Assembly (NCBI GenBank): GCA_003260025.2
Contig: QFZU02000047.1
Location: 1 to 64,000 of the forward strand
Length of the DNA: 64,000 bases
Reading direction: 5' to 3'
Source of the DNA: Microbispora triticiradicis
Lineage (GTDB): Bacteria; Actinomycetota; Actinomycetes; Streptosporangiales; Streptosporangiaceae
Shown one piece after another: positions 47,466 to 55,557 of this stretch. Both the position numbers and the translations under genes were made by a program. Below the pieces are notes generated by a model. It was not told where the DNA came from. It was given only the letters and a program-made list of their open reading frames with translations, and did no database searches. Numbering within the stretch: position 1 is the first letter of the stretch; every line of letters starts with the position of its first letter.

Positions 47466-49742
47466 ATGACGGACTACGGCCACGAGCCGGCCTTCGGCAC
47501 GTTTCTCACCCCGCAGAACCACGACCCGCAGGGGCCGGTCCGGCTGGCACAGATCTCCGAGGCCGCCGGGCTGGATCTCGTGACGTTCCAGGACCACCCG
47601 TACCAGCCGGGGTTCCTGGACACCTGGACGTTGCTGTCCTGGGTGGCCGCGCGGACCGAGCGGATCACGGTCTCGGGCAACGTGCTCAACCTGCCGCTGC
47701 GGCCGCCGGCGGTGCTGGCCCGCGCCGCGGCGTCGCTCGACCTGCTCTCCGGCGGCCGGTTCGCACTCGGCATCGGCGCGGGCGGCTTCTGGGACGCGAT
47801 CGAGTCGATGGGCGGCACCCGCCTGACGCCGGCCGAGTCCGTGACCGCGCTGGAGGAGGGCATCGAGATCATTCGCGGCATCTGGGACGTACGCGAGCGC
47901 CGCATCCTGCGCGTCGACGGCGAACACCACCGTATCGCGGGGGCCAAGCGCGGCCCGGCGCCCGCACACGACATCCCGATCTGGGTCGGCGCCTACAAGC
48001 CGCGGATGCTGCGCCTGGTGGCGCGCGTCGCCGACGGCTGGCTGCCCTCGCTCGCCTACCTCAAGGACGGCGACCTGCGGCGCGGCAACGAGATCATCGA
48101 CGCGGCCGCCGAAGAGGCCGGGCGCGACCCGGCGCGGGTGCGCCGCCTGCTGAACATCGGCGGCGAGGTCACCGAGACCCGGCAGGGCTTCCTGCAGGGG
48201 CCGGTCGAGCAGTGGGTGGAGGAGCTGACCGCTCTGGCGCTTGAGGATGGCATCGGCACGTTCGTCCTCGGCTCCGACGACCCTCGGCTCATCCAGGTCT
48301 ACGGCCAGGAGATCGCCCCCGCCGTACGGGACGCGGTGGCTCGCGAGCGAGCCGCCACCGGCACGGTCCCCGCGGCCGCCCGCCGCGGAGCCGCCGCGAT
48401 CGCACTGCGCCGCGACGGGATCGACTACGACAAGGTCCCGTCGAGCCTCGCGGCCGACGCCGTGGAGCCCGGCGACCGCGCCTACGAGTCGGTGCGGCAC
48501 AACTACCTGCGCGCGGGGTCACCCGGCCTGGTGCTGCGTCCCCGGACGGCCGGCCAGGTCGTCGAGGGGCTCGCGTACGCCAGGTCCCAGGACGTGCCGC
48601 TCGGCGTACGCTCGGGCGGACACGGGATCAGCGGCCGTTCCACGAACGACGGCGGCATCGTCCTCGACCTCGGCGCGCTCGACACCGTCGAGGTCGTCGA
48701 CCCGGCCACGCGCCGGGTGCGGCTGGGCGCGGGCGCCACCTGGGGCGAGGTGGCCGAGGCCCTGGTGCCGCACGGATGGGCGATCAGCTCGGGCGACTTC
48801 GGCGGCGTCGGCGTGGGCGGCCTCGCCACCACGGGCGGCATCGGCCTACTGGGGCGCCGCTTCGGCCTGACGATCGACCACGTCGTCGCCGCGGAGGTCG
48901 TGACCGCCGACGGGCGGGTGCTGCACGCCTCGCGGGAGGAGAACCCCGACCTGTTCTGGGGCCTGCGCGGCGCCGGGGGCAACCTCGGCGTGGTCACCTG
49001 GGTCGAGATCGAGGCGATGGAGCTCGGCGACGTCGTCTTCTCCCAGATGACCCTGGACGCCCGCGACACGGTTGGGCTCCTCGAGCGCTGGGGCGCGGCC
49101 ATGGAGAAGGCGCCGCGTGAGCTGACGAGCTTCCTCGTCCTCTCACCGGCGCGCCGCGGCCAGGACGCCGTCGCCCAGCTCATGACCGTCTACGCCGGCG
49201 CGGACACCACGGCCGCGGTGAGCGAACTCGAGCGGCTCGCCGAGGCCGGCCCGCTGCTGGGGCACCAGGGTTACCTGCTGCCCTACTCCGGGGTGGTGCG
49301 GCCGGCCGGCAGGCACCACACGGGCGGCGGGGACCCCGCCGTACGCTCCGGCCTGGTCACCCACCTCGACGGTGGCGTGAGCCGCGCCTTCGAGCGGGTC
49401 GCGAGCTCCCGGTCGTCCTACTTCCTGCAGATACGCGCCACCGGTGGGGCCGCGCACGACCTGGCCCCCGACGCGACCGCCTACCCGCACCGGCATCAGA
49501 ACTTCCTGCTCACCGCCATGGGCGCCGCGCAGCCGGCCCTTGACGCGGCGTGGGACGCCGAGGTCGCGCCGTACACCGACGGCCTCTACCTGTCCTTCGA
49601 CACCGACACCCGGCCCGAACGGCTGCTCGACGCGTTCGGCGAGGCCGGCCTCGCCCGGCTGCGGCAGGTCAAACGCGCCTACGACCCGGACAACGTGTTC
49701 CGCGCCAACTTCCCCGTCGAACCGGCGGATGACGTCAGATGA
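47466..49742 (+). CDS. Fusion of an LLM-class flavin oxidoreductase and a BBE-type FAD oxidoreductase
   Basis: 758 residues. Residues about 1-300 are a luciferase-like monooxygenase (FGTFLTPQNHDP, GNVLNLPLRPPAVLARAAASLD, GIGAGGFWDAIESMGG), binding FMN or F420. Residues about 330-750 are a berberine-bridge/6-hydroxynicotine oxidase type enzyme: RSGGHGISGR (His at about 386, the usual 8alpha-histidyl FAD attachment), GGVGVGGLATTGGIGLLGRRFG, and the C-terminal YDPDNVFRANFP. The Cys that gives a second FAD bond in bicovalent members is not at the expected place, so single attachment is likely. There is no stop or frame break at the junction. Substrate is unknown. The stop overlaps the convergent gene by 8 bp. 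Confidence 0.85.
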   Translation: MTDYGHEPAFGTFLTPQNHDPQGPVRLAQISEAAGLDLVTFQDHPYQPGFLDTWTLLSWVAARTERITVSGNVLNLPLRPPAVLARAAASLDLLSGGRFALGIGAGGFWDAIESMGGTRLTPAESVTALEEGIEIIRGIWDVRERRILRVDGEHHRIAGAKRGPAPAHDIPIWVGAYKPRMLRLVARVADGWLPSLAYLKDGDLRRGNEIIDAAAEEAGRDPARVRRLLNIGGEVTETRQGFLQGPVEQWVEELTALALEDGIGTFVLGSDDPRLIQVYGQEIAPAVRDAVARERAATGTVPAAARRGAAAIALRRDGIDYDKVPSSLAADAVEPGDRAYESVRHNYLRAGSPGLVLRPRTAGQVVEGLAYARSQDVPLGVRSGGHGISGRSTNDGGIVLDLGALDTVEVVDPATRRVRLGAGATWGEVAEALVPHGWAISSGDFGGVGVGGLATTGGIGLLGRRFGLTIDHVVAAEVVTADGRVLHASREENPDLFWGLRGAGGNLGVVTWVEIEAMELGDVVFSQMTLDARDTVGLLERWGAAMEKAPRELTSFLVLSPARRGQDAVAQLMTVYAGADTTAAVSELERLAEAGPLLGHQGYLLPYSGVVRPAGRHHTGGGDPAVRSGLVTHLDGGVSRAFERVASSRSSYFLQIRATGGAAHDLAPDATAYPHRHQNFLLTAMGAAQPALDAAWDAEVAPYTDGLYLSFDTDTRPERLLDAFGEAGLARLRQVKRAYDPDNVFRANFPVEPADDVR

Positions 49743-50355
49743 GGGCCATGGCCTTCTCGGCCAGGCCGGCCGGGGCGGTCTTCGGGCTGCCCGCGGCGAA
49801 CGGGGGCCGCGGGTCGTACTCGATGGCGAGCTGCACGGACTGCGCCGTCTCCTCGTCGCTCATCGCGGCCAGCAGGGTGAGGGCCATGTCGATGCCCGAC
49901 GAGACGCCGGCCGCCGTCACGATCTTCCCGTCGATCACCACGCGCTCGCTTACCGGCTCGGCGCCGAACCCGGCGAGCTGGTCGAGCCACCCCCAGTGGG
50001 AGGTGGCCTTCCGGCCCGTCAGCAGTCCGGCCGCGCCCAGCAGAAACGAGCCGCTGCACACCGAGGTGGTCCACCGCGTCCGCTCGTGCGCCCGCGCGAT
50101 CCAGCCCAGCAACGCGGAGTCGGACAGCGCCTCGATCGTCCCGGGTCCTCCCGGCACGACGATCACGTCCGGCGCGGGCAGGCCGGCGTACGACGCGGTG
50201 GCCGCGAGGCTCAGGCTCCCCCGGTCGTCGAGCACCGGCCCCGGCTCGGCCGCGACGAACGTGACCGTGCAGCCGGGCGCGAAGGCCAGCACCGTGTACG
50301 GCCCGACGGCGTCGAGCGCGGTGAACCTCGGGTAGAGGGGGATCGCGATGTTCAT
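49735..50355 (-). CDS. DJ-1/PfpI family protein (isonitrile hydratase-like)
   Basis: 206 residues. VIVVPGGPGT and the nucleophile elbow TTSVCSGSFLLGAAGLLTGRKATSHW (Cys at about 100), with the trailing His, match the GATase1/DJ-1 group that includes isonitrile hydratase (InhA) and the sensor half of GlxA regulators. It starts inside the stop of the GlxA-type regulator (TCAT overlap), so the two are co-translated. The regulator probably controls it. Substrate is not decided by sequence. Confidence 0.83.
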   Translation of the reverse strand: MNIAIPLYPRFTALDAVGPYTVLAFAPGCTVTFVAAEPGPVLDDRGSLSLAATASYAGLPAPDVIVVPGGPGTIEALSDSALLGWIARAHERTRWTTSVCSGSFLLGAAGLLTGRKATSHWGWLDQLAGFGAEPVSERVVIDGKIVTAAGVSSGIDMALTLLAAMSDEETAQSVQLAIEYDPRPPFAAGSPKTAPAGLAEKAMALI

Positions 50356-51350
50356 GATCTGCTGGTCTCCTTCGATCGGAACCGGCGGCGGTAGTCGCCG
50401 GGTGAGACGCGCCAGTGGCGGCGGAAGACGCGGTAGAGGGTCTCCGGAGCGCCGAGTCCCGTCTCCCTGGCGACCCTGTCCAGGGGGTGGGCGGTCGTCT
50501 CCAGCAGCCGCCGGGCCGCGTCGGCCCTGCTGCGTTCGACGTATCTGCCGGGTGAGACCCCGGTCTGCTCGGTGAAGACGCGGGAGAAGTGACGTTCGCT
50601 CATCCCCGCCCGCCGGGCGAGCGCGGGCACACTGAGGTCCTCGGCGGGGTGGGCGTCGATGAACGCCTGGATCTCGCGCAGCGGCTCGGCGCGTGGGACG
50701 GCGGCCCGCATGGGGGCGCTGAACTGGCTCTGCCCGCCCGGCCGGTGCAGGTAGACGACGAGCCCCCGGGCCACGTTCCGGGCGAGCATGTGGCCGTGGT
50801 CGTCGGCGACGAGCGCGAGGGCAAGGTCGACGCCCGAGCTGACCCCGGCCGAGGTCCACACGTTCCCGTCGCGGATGTAGATCGGGTCGGCGTCCACCTC
50901 GACGTCCGGATAGCGGTCGGCCAGCTCGCCGGCCACCAGCCAGTGGGTGGTCGCGCGCCTGCCGCCCAGCAGCCCGGCCTCCGCGAGGAGGAAGCTCCCG
51001 TTGCAGACGGAGGCGACCCGGCGCGCCCCGGCGGCCAGCCGGGCGACGCCGCCGATCAGCTCCCGGTCGTCCAGGTGCTCCGGCACCGACAGCCCGCCGA
51101 CGACGAGCAGCGTGTCGATCGGGCCCGCGACCTCGCTGATCGCGGTCTCCGCGAGCGTCGCGATCCCGTTCTGGGCCGGTACGGCCCCGGCGCGCACGGC
51201 CGTCACCTCGACGCGGTAACCCCCCTCGCGGGCGAGCAGGTTCGCGGTCGCGAAGACGTCCGCCGGCCCGGCCAGATCGAACATCTGGAAGCCGTCGAAG
51301 ACCACTGTGACCACACGTCGGACCACACGTCGGACCGCTTGTCGCTGCAT
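50352..51350 (-). CDS. GlxA-family AraC transcriptional regulator with DJ-1/PfpI domain
   Basis: 332 residues. The N-terminal DJ-1/PfpI domain (TVVFDGFQMFDLAGPADVF, VASVCNGSFLLAEAGLLGG) is followed by an AraC DNA-binding domain with two HTHs (VPALARRAGMSERHFSRVF; LDRVARETGLGAPETLYRVF). It sits directly upstream of, and overlaps, a stand-alone protein of the same DJ-1 family. I infer that the regulator's domain senses the substrate or product of that enzyme. Confidence 0.88.
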   Translation of the reverse strand: MQRQAVRRVVRRVVTVVFDGFQMFDLAGPADVFATANLLAREGGYRVEVTAVRAGAVPAQNGIATLAETAISEVAGPIDTLLVVGGLSVPEHLDDRELIGGVARLAAGARRVASVCNGSFLLAEAGLLGGRRATTHWLVAGELADRYPDVEVDADPIYIRDGNVWTSAGVSSGVDLALALVADDHGHMLARNVARGLVVYLHRPGGQSQFSAPMRAAVPRAEPLREIQAFIDAHPAEDLSVPALARRAGMSERHFSRVFTEQTGVSPGRYVERSRADAARRLLETTAHPLDRVARETGLGAPETLYRVFRRHWRVSPGDYRRRFRSKETSRS

Positions 51351-51456
51351 GCCCTCGATGCTTCCGGGCAGGGCGTCATGGCGTCAACGACACGGATATT
51401 GCACATTACGCCATCGGGCCGGCCCGCTCCCGGCACCGGGCGGAAGCCGGTAGGCC

Positions 51457-51972
51457 TCAGTGATTGTCGAGGTGAGCGTCCAGGTGGGCGTCCAGGTGGG
51501 CGTCCAGGTGGGCGTCGGGGCGCAGCGCCCGGGCGCACAGGGTCAGGCCCTCCCTGAGAGTGCCGCGCATCGCGGCGTCGACCTTGGCGAGCATGACCGT
51601 CTCGATCTCGTCGAGCGATCCGTCGCACCGCTGCAGCACCGACACGCCCTCGGAGGTGAGGCGGGCGCACAGCACCCGTCCGCCGGCCGGGTGCGGGTCG
51701 CGGCGGATCAGCCCGCGCCGTTCGAGGTCGCGGATGACCAGGTTCATCGCCTGCGGCGTGACGAAGGCGATGCGGGCCAGCTCCGCCGACGACAGTCCGT
51801 CACGCGTACGAAGCTCGCTGAGCGCCATGTACTCCGTCGTGGTGACGCCGTGCCGGGCGAGCGAGTCGTCCAGGTGGGCCCGGATGCGACGCTCCAGTCG
51901 GAACACCAGGTAGCTCAGACGGGGCGCCGGAGCGCTCTGCGGGGCGGCCGGAGGGATGCGGGAGGCGATCAC
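51457..51972 (-). CDS. MarR-family regulator with DAHL-repeat tail
   Basis: 171 residues from a GTG at 51972 (start uncertain; a longer frame exists). A MarR winged helix is clear: LSYLVFRLERRIRAHLDD, LSELRTRDGLSSAELARIA, TPQAMNLVIRDLERRGLIRR and PAGGRVLCARLTSEG. After the final dimerisation helix the protein ends in four near-perfect DAHL units. The tail is encoded by a 12-bp direct repeat, making it prone to length change. A perfect palindrome 49-65 bp upstream is the likely self-operator. Confidence 0.8.
   Translation of the reverse strand: MIASRIPPAAPQSAPAPRLSYLVFRLERRIRAHLDDSLARHGVTTTEYMALSELRTRDGLSSAELARIAFVTPQAMNLVIRDLERRGLIRRDPHPAGGRVLCARLTSEGVSVLQRCDGSLDEIETVMLAKVDAAMRGTLREGLTLCARALRPDAHLDAHLDAHLDAHLDNH
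51469..51516. repeat. 12-bp tandem repeat, four units, in the MarR C-terminus
   Basis: Four units of CAGGTGGGCGTC (the first is GAGGTGAGCGTC) read on the minus strand as Asp-Ala-His-Leu. The frame is preserved by any change in unit number, so only tail length would vary between strains. Confidence 0.85.
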
Positions 51973-52020
51973 CGGACGACGATACCTCGCGGCCTTCCGG
52001 ATGTAAGTTTCGCGTCCCCA

Positions 52021-52037
52021 TATCAAGTGACTTGATA
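52021..52037. promoter_or_regulatory. Perfect 17-bp MarR-type palindrome
   Basis: TATCAAG-TGA-CTTGATA is a perfect 7-bp inverted repeat with a 3-bp centre. TATCAAG/CTTGATA half-sites are classical for MarR repressors. It lies in the divergent gap between the MarR gene (start 51972) and the esterase (start 52231). A perfect TTGACA follows at 52047, but I see no matching -10 box. Confidence 0.65.
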
Positions 52038-52230
52038 GCAAAGTGCTTGACATGCAGCGCAAACCGGCTTTCCCCGGGAAAGGGCGATCATGGCCGTTCC
52101 GGCCACGTCTTGACCATCGGCCGGACCTCCTCATATACCGGCTGACGTCATGTTCTTGCCGACGCACGGCGCTTCCGGAAAAGGCGCGCCGGAAAGCGGG
52201 ACCTCCGCACGTCCAGCAGAGGAGGAGCGA

Positions 52231-53601
52231 ATGAAGCGATTACTCGCGGTACTCGCCGGTGTCTGTGCCGCGGTGCTGTACGCCGCCGTGACCCTGGTGT
52301 CCGCGCAGTCGGCCGCCGCGGCCACGCTGACCGAGGTGACCAACTTCGGCGCCAACCCCGGCAACCTGCGGATGCACGTGTACGTGCCGAACACGGTGCA
52401 GTCGAACCCGGCGATCGTGCTGGCCATGCATCCGTGCGGCGGCTCCGGGCCGGGCTTCTACTCGTCGAGCGAGTTCGCGTCGCTGGCCGACCGGTACGGC
52501 TACATCGTCATCTACCCGTCGGCCTCGAAGAAGAGCAACTGCTTCGACAACTGGTCCGACGCGTCGAAGGTGCGCGGCGGCCAGACCGACCCGGTGTCGC
52601 TCATGTCGATGATCACCTACGTCGAGCAGCAGTACCACGGCGACCCGAACCGGGTGTTCGCGACCGGCAGCTCCTCGGGCGCCATGATGACCAACGCCAT
52701 GCTCGGCCTCTACCCGGAGGTCTTCAAGGCGGGCGCGGCGTTCATGGGCGTGCCGTTCACCTGCTTCCCGAACGAGGCGGCGTACAGCCCGGGCGGCAAC
52801 TCCGCACCGTGCGTCGGCAAGACCGCGCAGCAGTGGGGCGACGCCGTGCGCAACGCGAACCCGACCTACCGGGGGCCGTGGCCGCGGATGCAGCTCTGGC
52901 ACGGCACCAACGACACCGTGGTCGCCTACTCGGAGCTGGAGGAGGAGATCAAGCAGTGGACCAACGTCAACGGCCTTAGCCAGACGCCGACCAGCACGGA
53001 CACCCCGCAGTCGGGCTGGAGCCGCCGCCGCTACGCCGACTCCTCCGGCACGGTGCGGGTCGAGGCCTACACCATCCAGGGCGCGGGTCACAGCCTTCCT
53101 GCGGGCGGGATGGCCGCCGTCGCCATCCAGTTCTTCGGCCTCACGGGCACCAGCCAGAGCCCCAGTCAGAGCCCGAGCCAGAGTCCCAGTCAGAGCCCCA
53201 GCAGGACGCCCAGCTCGACCCCGAGCTCGACCCCGTCCGTAACGCCGTCTGTCACCCCCTCCGTGACGCCGTCGGACCCGCAGACCGGCGCGTGCCGGGT
53301 CAGCTACCGGCCCAACACCTGGAACAACGGGTTCACCGCGGACGTCACGGTCACCAACACGGGCGCCGCGATCAACGGCTGGACGGTCACCTGGAGCTGG
53401 CCGGGCAACCAGCAGGTCACCAACGCCTGGAACGCCACGGTGACCCAGTCCGGCACACAGGTGACCGCGCGCAACGTCTCCTACAACGCCGCGATCCCCG
53501 CCGGAGGCAGCACCAGCTTCGGCTTCCAGGGCACCTACAGCGGGACCAACACCGCGCCGGCCCGCTTCACACTCAACGGCACGGCCTGCGCCAACGGATG
53601 A
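52231..53601 (+). CDS. Secreted CE1/PHB-depolymerase-type esterase with CBM2
   Basis: 456 residues with a signal peptide (cut near AQSAAAA) and a GAGGAGG ribosome site. The esterase domain has MHPCGGSGPG (oxyanion), the nucleophile in ATGSSSGAMM (Ser at about 148), a late Asp in WHGTNDTVV and the His in GAGHSLP: the pattern of acetyl-xylan/feruloyl esterases and PHB depolymerases of this family. A low-complexity linker of SQSP and TPS units joins it to a CBM2 (CRVSYRPNTWNNGFTADVTV, three Trp) that binds cellulose or xylan. It probably deacetylates or deferuloylates plant cell-wall xylan. Confidence 0.88.
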   Translation: MKRLLAVLAGVCAAVLYAAVTLVSAQSAAAATLTEVTNFGANPGNLRMHVYVPNTVQSNPAIVLAMHPCGGSGPGFYSSSEFASLADRYGYIVIYPSASKKSNCFDNWSDASKVRGGQTDPVSLMSMITYVEQQYHGDPNRVFATGSSSGAMMTNAMLGLYPEVFKAGAAFMGVPFTCFPNEAAYSPGGNSAPCVGKTAQQWGDAVRNANPTYRGPWPRMQLWHGTNDTVVAYSELEEEIKQWTNVNGLSQTPTSTDTPQSGWSRRRYADSSGTVRVEAYTIQGAGHSLPAGGMAAVAIQFFGLTGTSQSPSQSPSQSPSQSPSRTPSSTPSSTPSVTPSVTPSVTPSDPQTGACRVSYRPNTWNNGFTADVTVTNTGAAINGWTVTWSWPGNQQVTNAWNATVTQSGTQVTARNVSYNAAIPAGGSTSFGFQGTYSGTNTAPARFTLNGTACANG

Positions 53602-53614
53602 CGATCGGACTCCT

Positions 53615-53641
53615 GGTGCGTGCCCGCCCCGGGCACGCACC
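53615..53641. terminator. Bidirectional hairpin terminator
   Basis: GGTGCGTGCCCG (53615-53626), a 3-nt loop, and CGGGCACGCACC (53630-53641) make a perfect 12-bp stem, 13 bp after the esterase stop and 10 bp from the stop of the converging paaX-like gene. Confidence 0.75.
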
Positions 53642-53650
53642 ACCCGTATG

Positions 53651-54511
53651 TCAGAGGGCGAGGGTGTCCAGCACGGCGGCGGCCGTCTCGGCGGCCCGCT
53701 GCTGGTAGTCGCGGGCGAGCGTCTGGAAGACCTGCTCGGCCCGGATCGCGGGCCAGTCCCCGGGCAGGTGCTCGGCCGGCAGGTGCGGATCCTGCCGGAC
53801 GAGCTGCAGCCAGTCGGTGTGCAGCAGCAACTGCCGGGCGAGGTCGTCCGGCTCCTCCGGCAGGGGCGGGGAGGCGTCCCACCGGGTGAGGAACGCCCGG
53901 TAGCGGGCGGCGATCTGCTCGATGTCGAAGGCCTTCCGGACGAGGTCGGCCGCCTCGGTCGGCTTGAAGGCCCGGGCGGTCAGCACGGTGACGTGGTCGG
54001 CCAGGTCGAGGGAGGCGTTGTCAGGGGAGGCGTGGTCCAGGGAGGCGAGGAGCTCGGTGACGTCCTTGGTGCCCGGCGCGATCCACAGCCCGCTCTGCAG
54101 CAGGCCGAACCCACCCCAGACGAGCCGGGACCGCAGGTCGTGCCGGGTGCTGCGCCGGCTGTCCGGCAGCGAGAACCCGACCACGGTCCAGGTGCCGTCC
54201 CAGTCGCGGTTCACCGCCCCGGTCTCCCACACCCGCCTGCGCCCGTCCTCCAGCACCTCCGCGGCGTGCGGGGTGAGCGCGAAGTACATCTTGCGTCCCC
54301 GCCGGTGCCGTTCCAGCAGGTTCCGCTTCACCATGCGCGCGAGTGTCGACCGTACGGCCTCCTCGGAGACGCCGAGACGGGCGAACACGTCGATGACGCT
54401 GCCCGAGTAGATGGCGGTGCGGCGGTCGAGCGCGTAGATCCCGAGAAAGCTGAACATCAACGACTGGGGGCGCATGGAACCCGCCGTCTGGTCGTGGTCG
54501 CCGGTGCTCAC
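53651..54511 (-). CDS. PaaX-family transcriptional regulator
   Basis: 286 residues. The PaaX-like N-terminal HTH (LMFSFLGIYALDRRTAIYSG, LGVSEEAVRSTLARMVKRNLLER) is followed by the PaaX central and C-terminal domains (DGTWTVVGFSLPDSRR, SRLVWGGFGLLQSGLWIAPG). PaaX repressors respond to aryl-CoA thioesters, typically phenylacetyl-CoA. It is divergent from an operon beginning with an SDR, and a CoA ligase lies nearby, so an aryl-CoA inducer is the natural inference. Confidence 0.88.
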   Translation of the reverse strand: MSTGDHDQTAGSMRPQSLMFSFLGIYALDRRTAIYSGSVIDVFARLGVSEEAVRSTLARMVKRNLLERHRRGRKMYFALTPHAAEVLEDGRRRVWETGAVNRDWDGTWTVVGFSLPDSRRSTRHDLRSRLVWGGFGLLQSGLWIAPGTKDVTELLASLDHASPDNASLDLADHVTVLTARAFKPTEAADLVRKAFDIEQIAARYRAFLTRWDASPPLPEEPDDLARQLLLHTDWLQLVRQDPHLPAEHLPGDWPAIRAEQVFQTLARDYQQRAAETAAAVLDTLAL

Positions 54512-54550
54512 AGCAGAAAGCGTAGACGGTTCCCCATAGAAGGCAAATCT

Positions 54551-54580
54551 TTGACGATGGTCACATAACTGCCATAGATT
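54551..54580 (+). promoter_or_regulatory. Promoter of the SDR operon
   Basis: TTGACG (54551-54556) and TAGATT (54575-54580) spaced 18 bp match the housekeeping consensus well, in an AT-richer patch 42 bp before the ATG at 54622. The paaX-like gene starts at 54511 on the other strand, so a PaaX site probably overlaps here. Confidence 0.6.
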
Positions 54581-54621
54581 CGAGACGGCGTCACGCTGCC
54601 CCCAATCGAGAGGTGGAGCAC

Positions 54622-55557
54622 ATGGATCTGTCGGGCAAGGTGGCCGTCGTCACCGGCGCGGGCCGGGGCCTCGGGCGCGCGTACGCCGAGGCGCTGGCGG
54701 CGGCCGGCGCGGCGGTCGTCGTGAACGACGTGGACGGCGACTCCGCGGCACGCGTCGTGGACGGGATCACCGCGAAGGGAGGCAGGGCGGCCCTGGTCGC
54801 CGCCCCGGTCGGCTCCGCGGAGGTCGCCGACCGGCTGGTCGACACGGCCGTCAAGGAGTTCGGCCGGCTCGACGTGATGGTCACCAACGCCGGCATCCTG
54901 CGCGACCGGGTGCTGTGGAAGATGTCGGACGACGACTTCGACGCGGTGATCGGCGTGCACCTGCGCGGCACGTTCACCTGCGCCCGTGCGGCGGCGGTCC
55001 GGATGCGGGAGCAGGGGACCGGCGGCCGCCTCATCCTCGTCTCCTCCCCCGCGGGCCAGCGGGGCAACTTCGGCCAGACGAACTACGCCGCGGCCAAGGC
55101 CGGCATCGTCGCCATGGCCCGCACCTGGGCGATGGAGCTGGCCAGGGCGAACATCACCGTCAACGCGATCGTGCCGGTCGCGGCCACCGAGATGACCCGG
55201 ACGATCCCGGCGTTCGCCCCGATCATCGAGGAGGCGGAGCGGACCGGCCGGCCGTTCCCCGCATGGCTGCGCCAGGGCGAGGGCATGGGCACGGTCGAGG
55301 ACGTCGCCCCGCTGGTCGTCTTCCTCGCCTCGGACGCCTCCGCGGACGTGACGGGCCAGGCCATCGGCATCGGCGGCGACCGGCTCGCGCTCTGGTCCCA
55401 CCCGGGCGAGAAGTCCGTGGCGTACACCTACGGCGGCTGGTCGGCCGACGCCATCGCCGCCGCGTGGCCGGAGGGCGTCGGCGCCGAACCCGAGACGTAC
55501 GGCATTCCCGCGCCGAACGTGCCGGACGCGCCGCCCGCGCCGAAGGGAGGCTCGTGA
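54622..55557 (+). CDS. SDR-family 3-hydroxyacyl-CoA dehydrogenase-like protein
   Basis: 311 residues; the start ATG at 54622 has GGTGGAG upstream (a GTG 9 bp earlier is possible). It has the TGAGRGLGRAYAEALAAAGA NAD(P) motif, NAG, catalytic SSPAGQ and YAAAK (Tyr, Lys). The tail with FLASDASADVTGQAIGIGGDRLALWSHP resembles the dehydrogenase part of MFE-2-type beta-oxidation enzymes, which suits a MaoC hydratase two genes downstream. The role is probably 3-hydroxyacyl-CoA (side-chain) oxidation. The GTG of the next gene overlaps its stop. Confidence 0.83.
   Translation: MDLSGKVAVVTGAGRGLGRAYAEALAAAGAAVVVNDVDGDSAARVVDGITAKGGRAALVAAPVGSAEVADRLVDTAVKEFGRLDVMVTNAGILRDRVLWKMSDDDFDAVIGVHLRGTFTCARAAAVRMREQGTGGRLILVSSPAGQRGNFGQTNYAAAKAGIVAMARTWAMELARANITVNAIVPVAATEMTRTIPAFAPIIEEAERTGRPFPAWLRQGEGMGTVEDVAPLVVFLASDASADVTGQAIGIGGDRLALWSHPGEKSVAYTYGGWSADAIAAAWPEGVGAEPETYGIPAPNVPDAPPAPKGGS

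Noticed and set aside
51469-51516. CRISPR array
   Set aside because: Contiguous 12-bp tandem units inside a coding frame, with no spacers.
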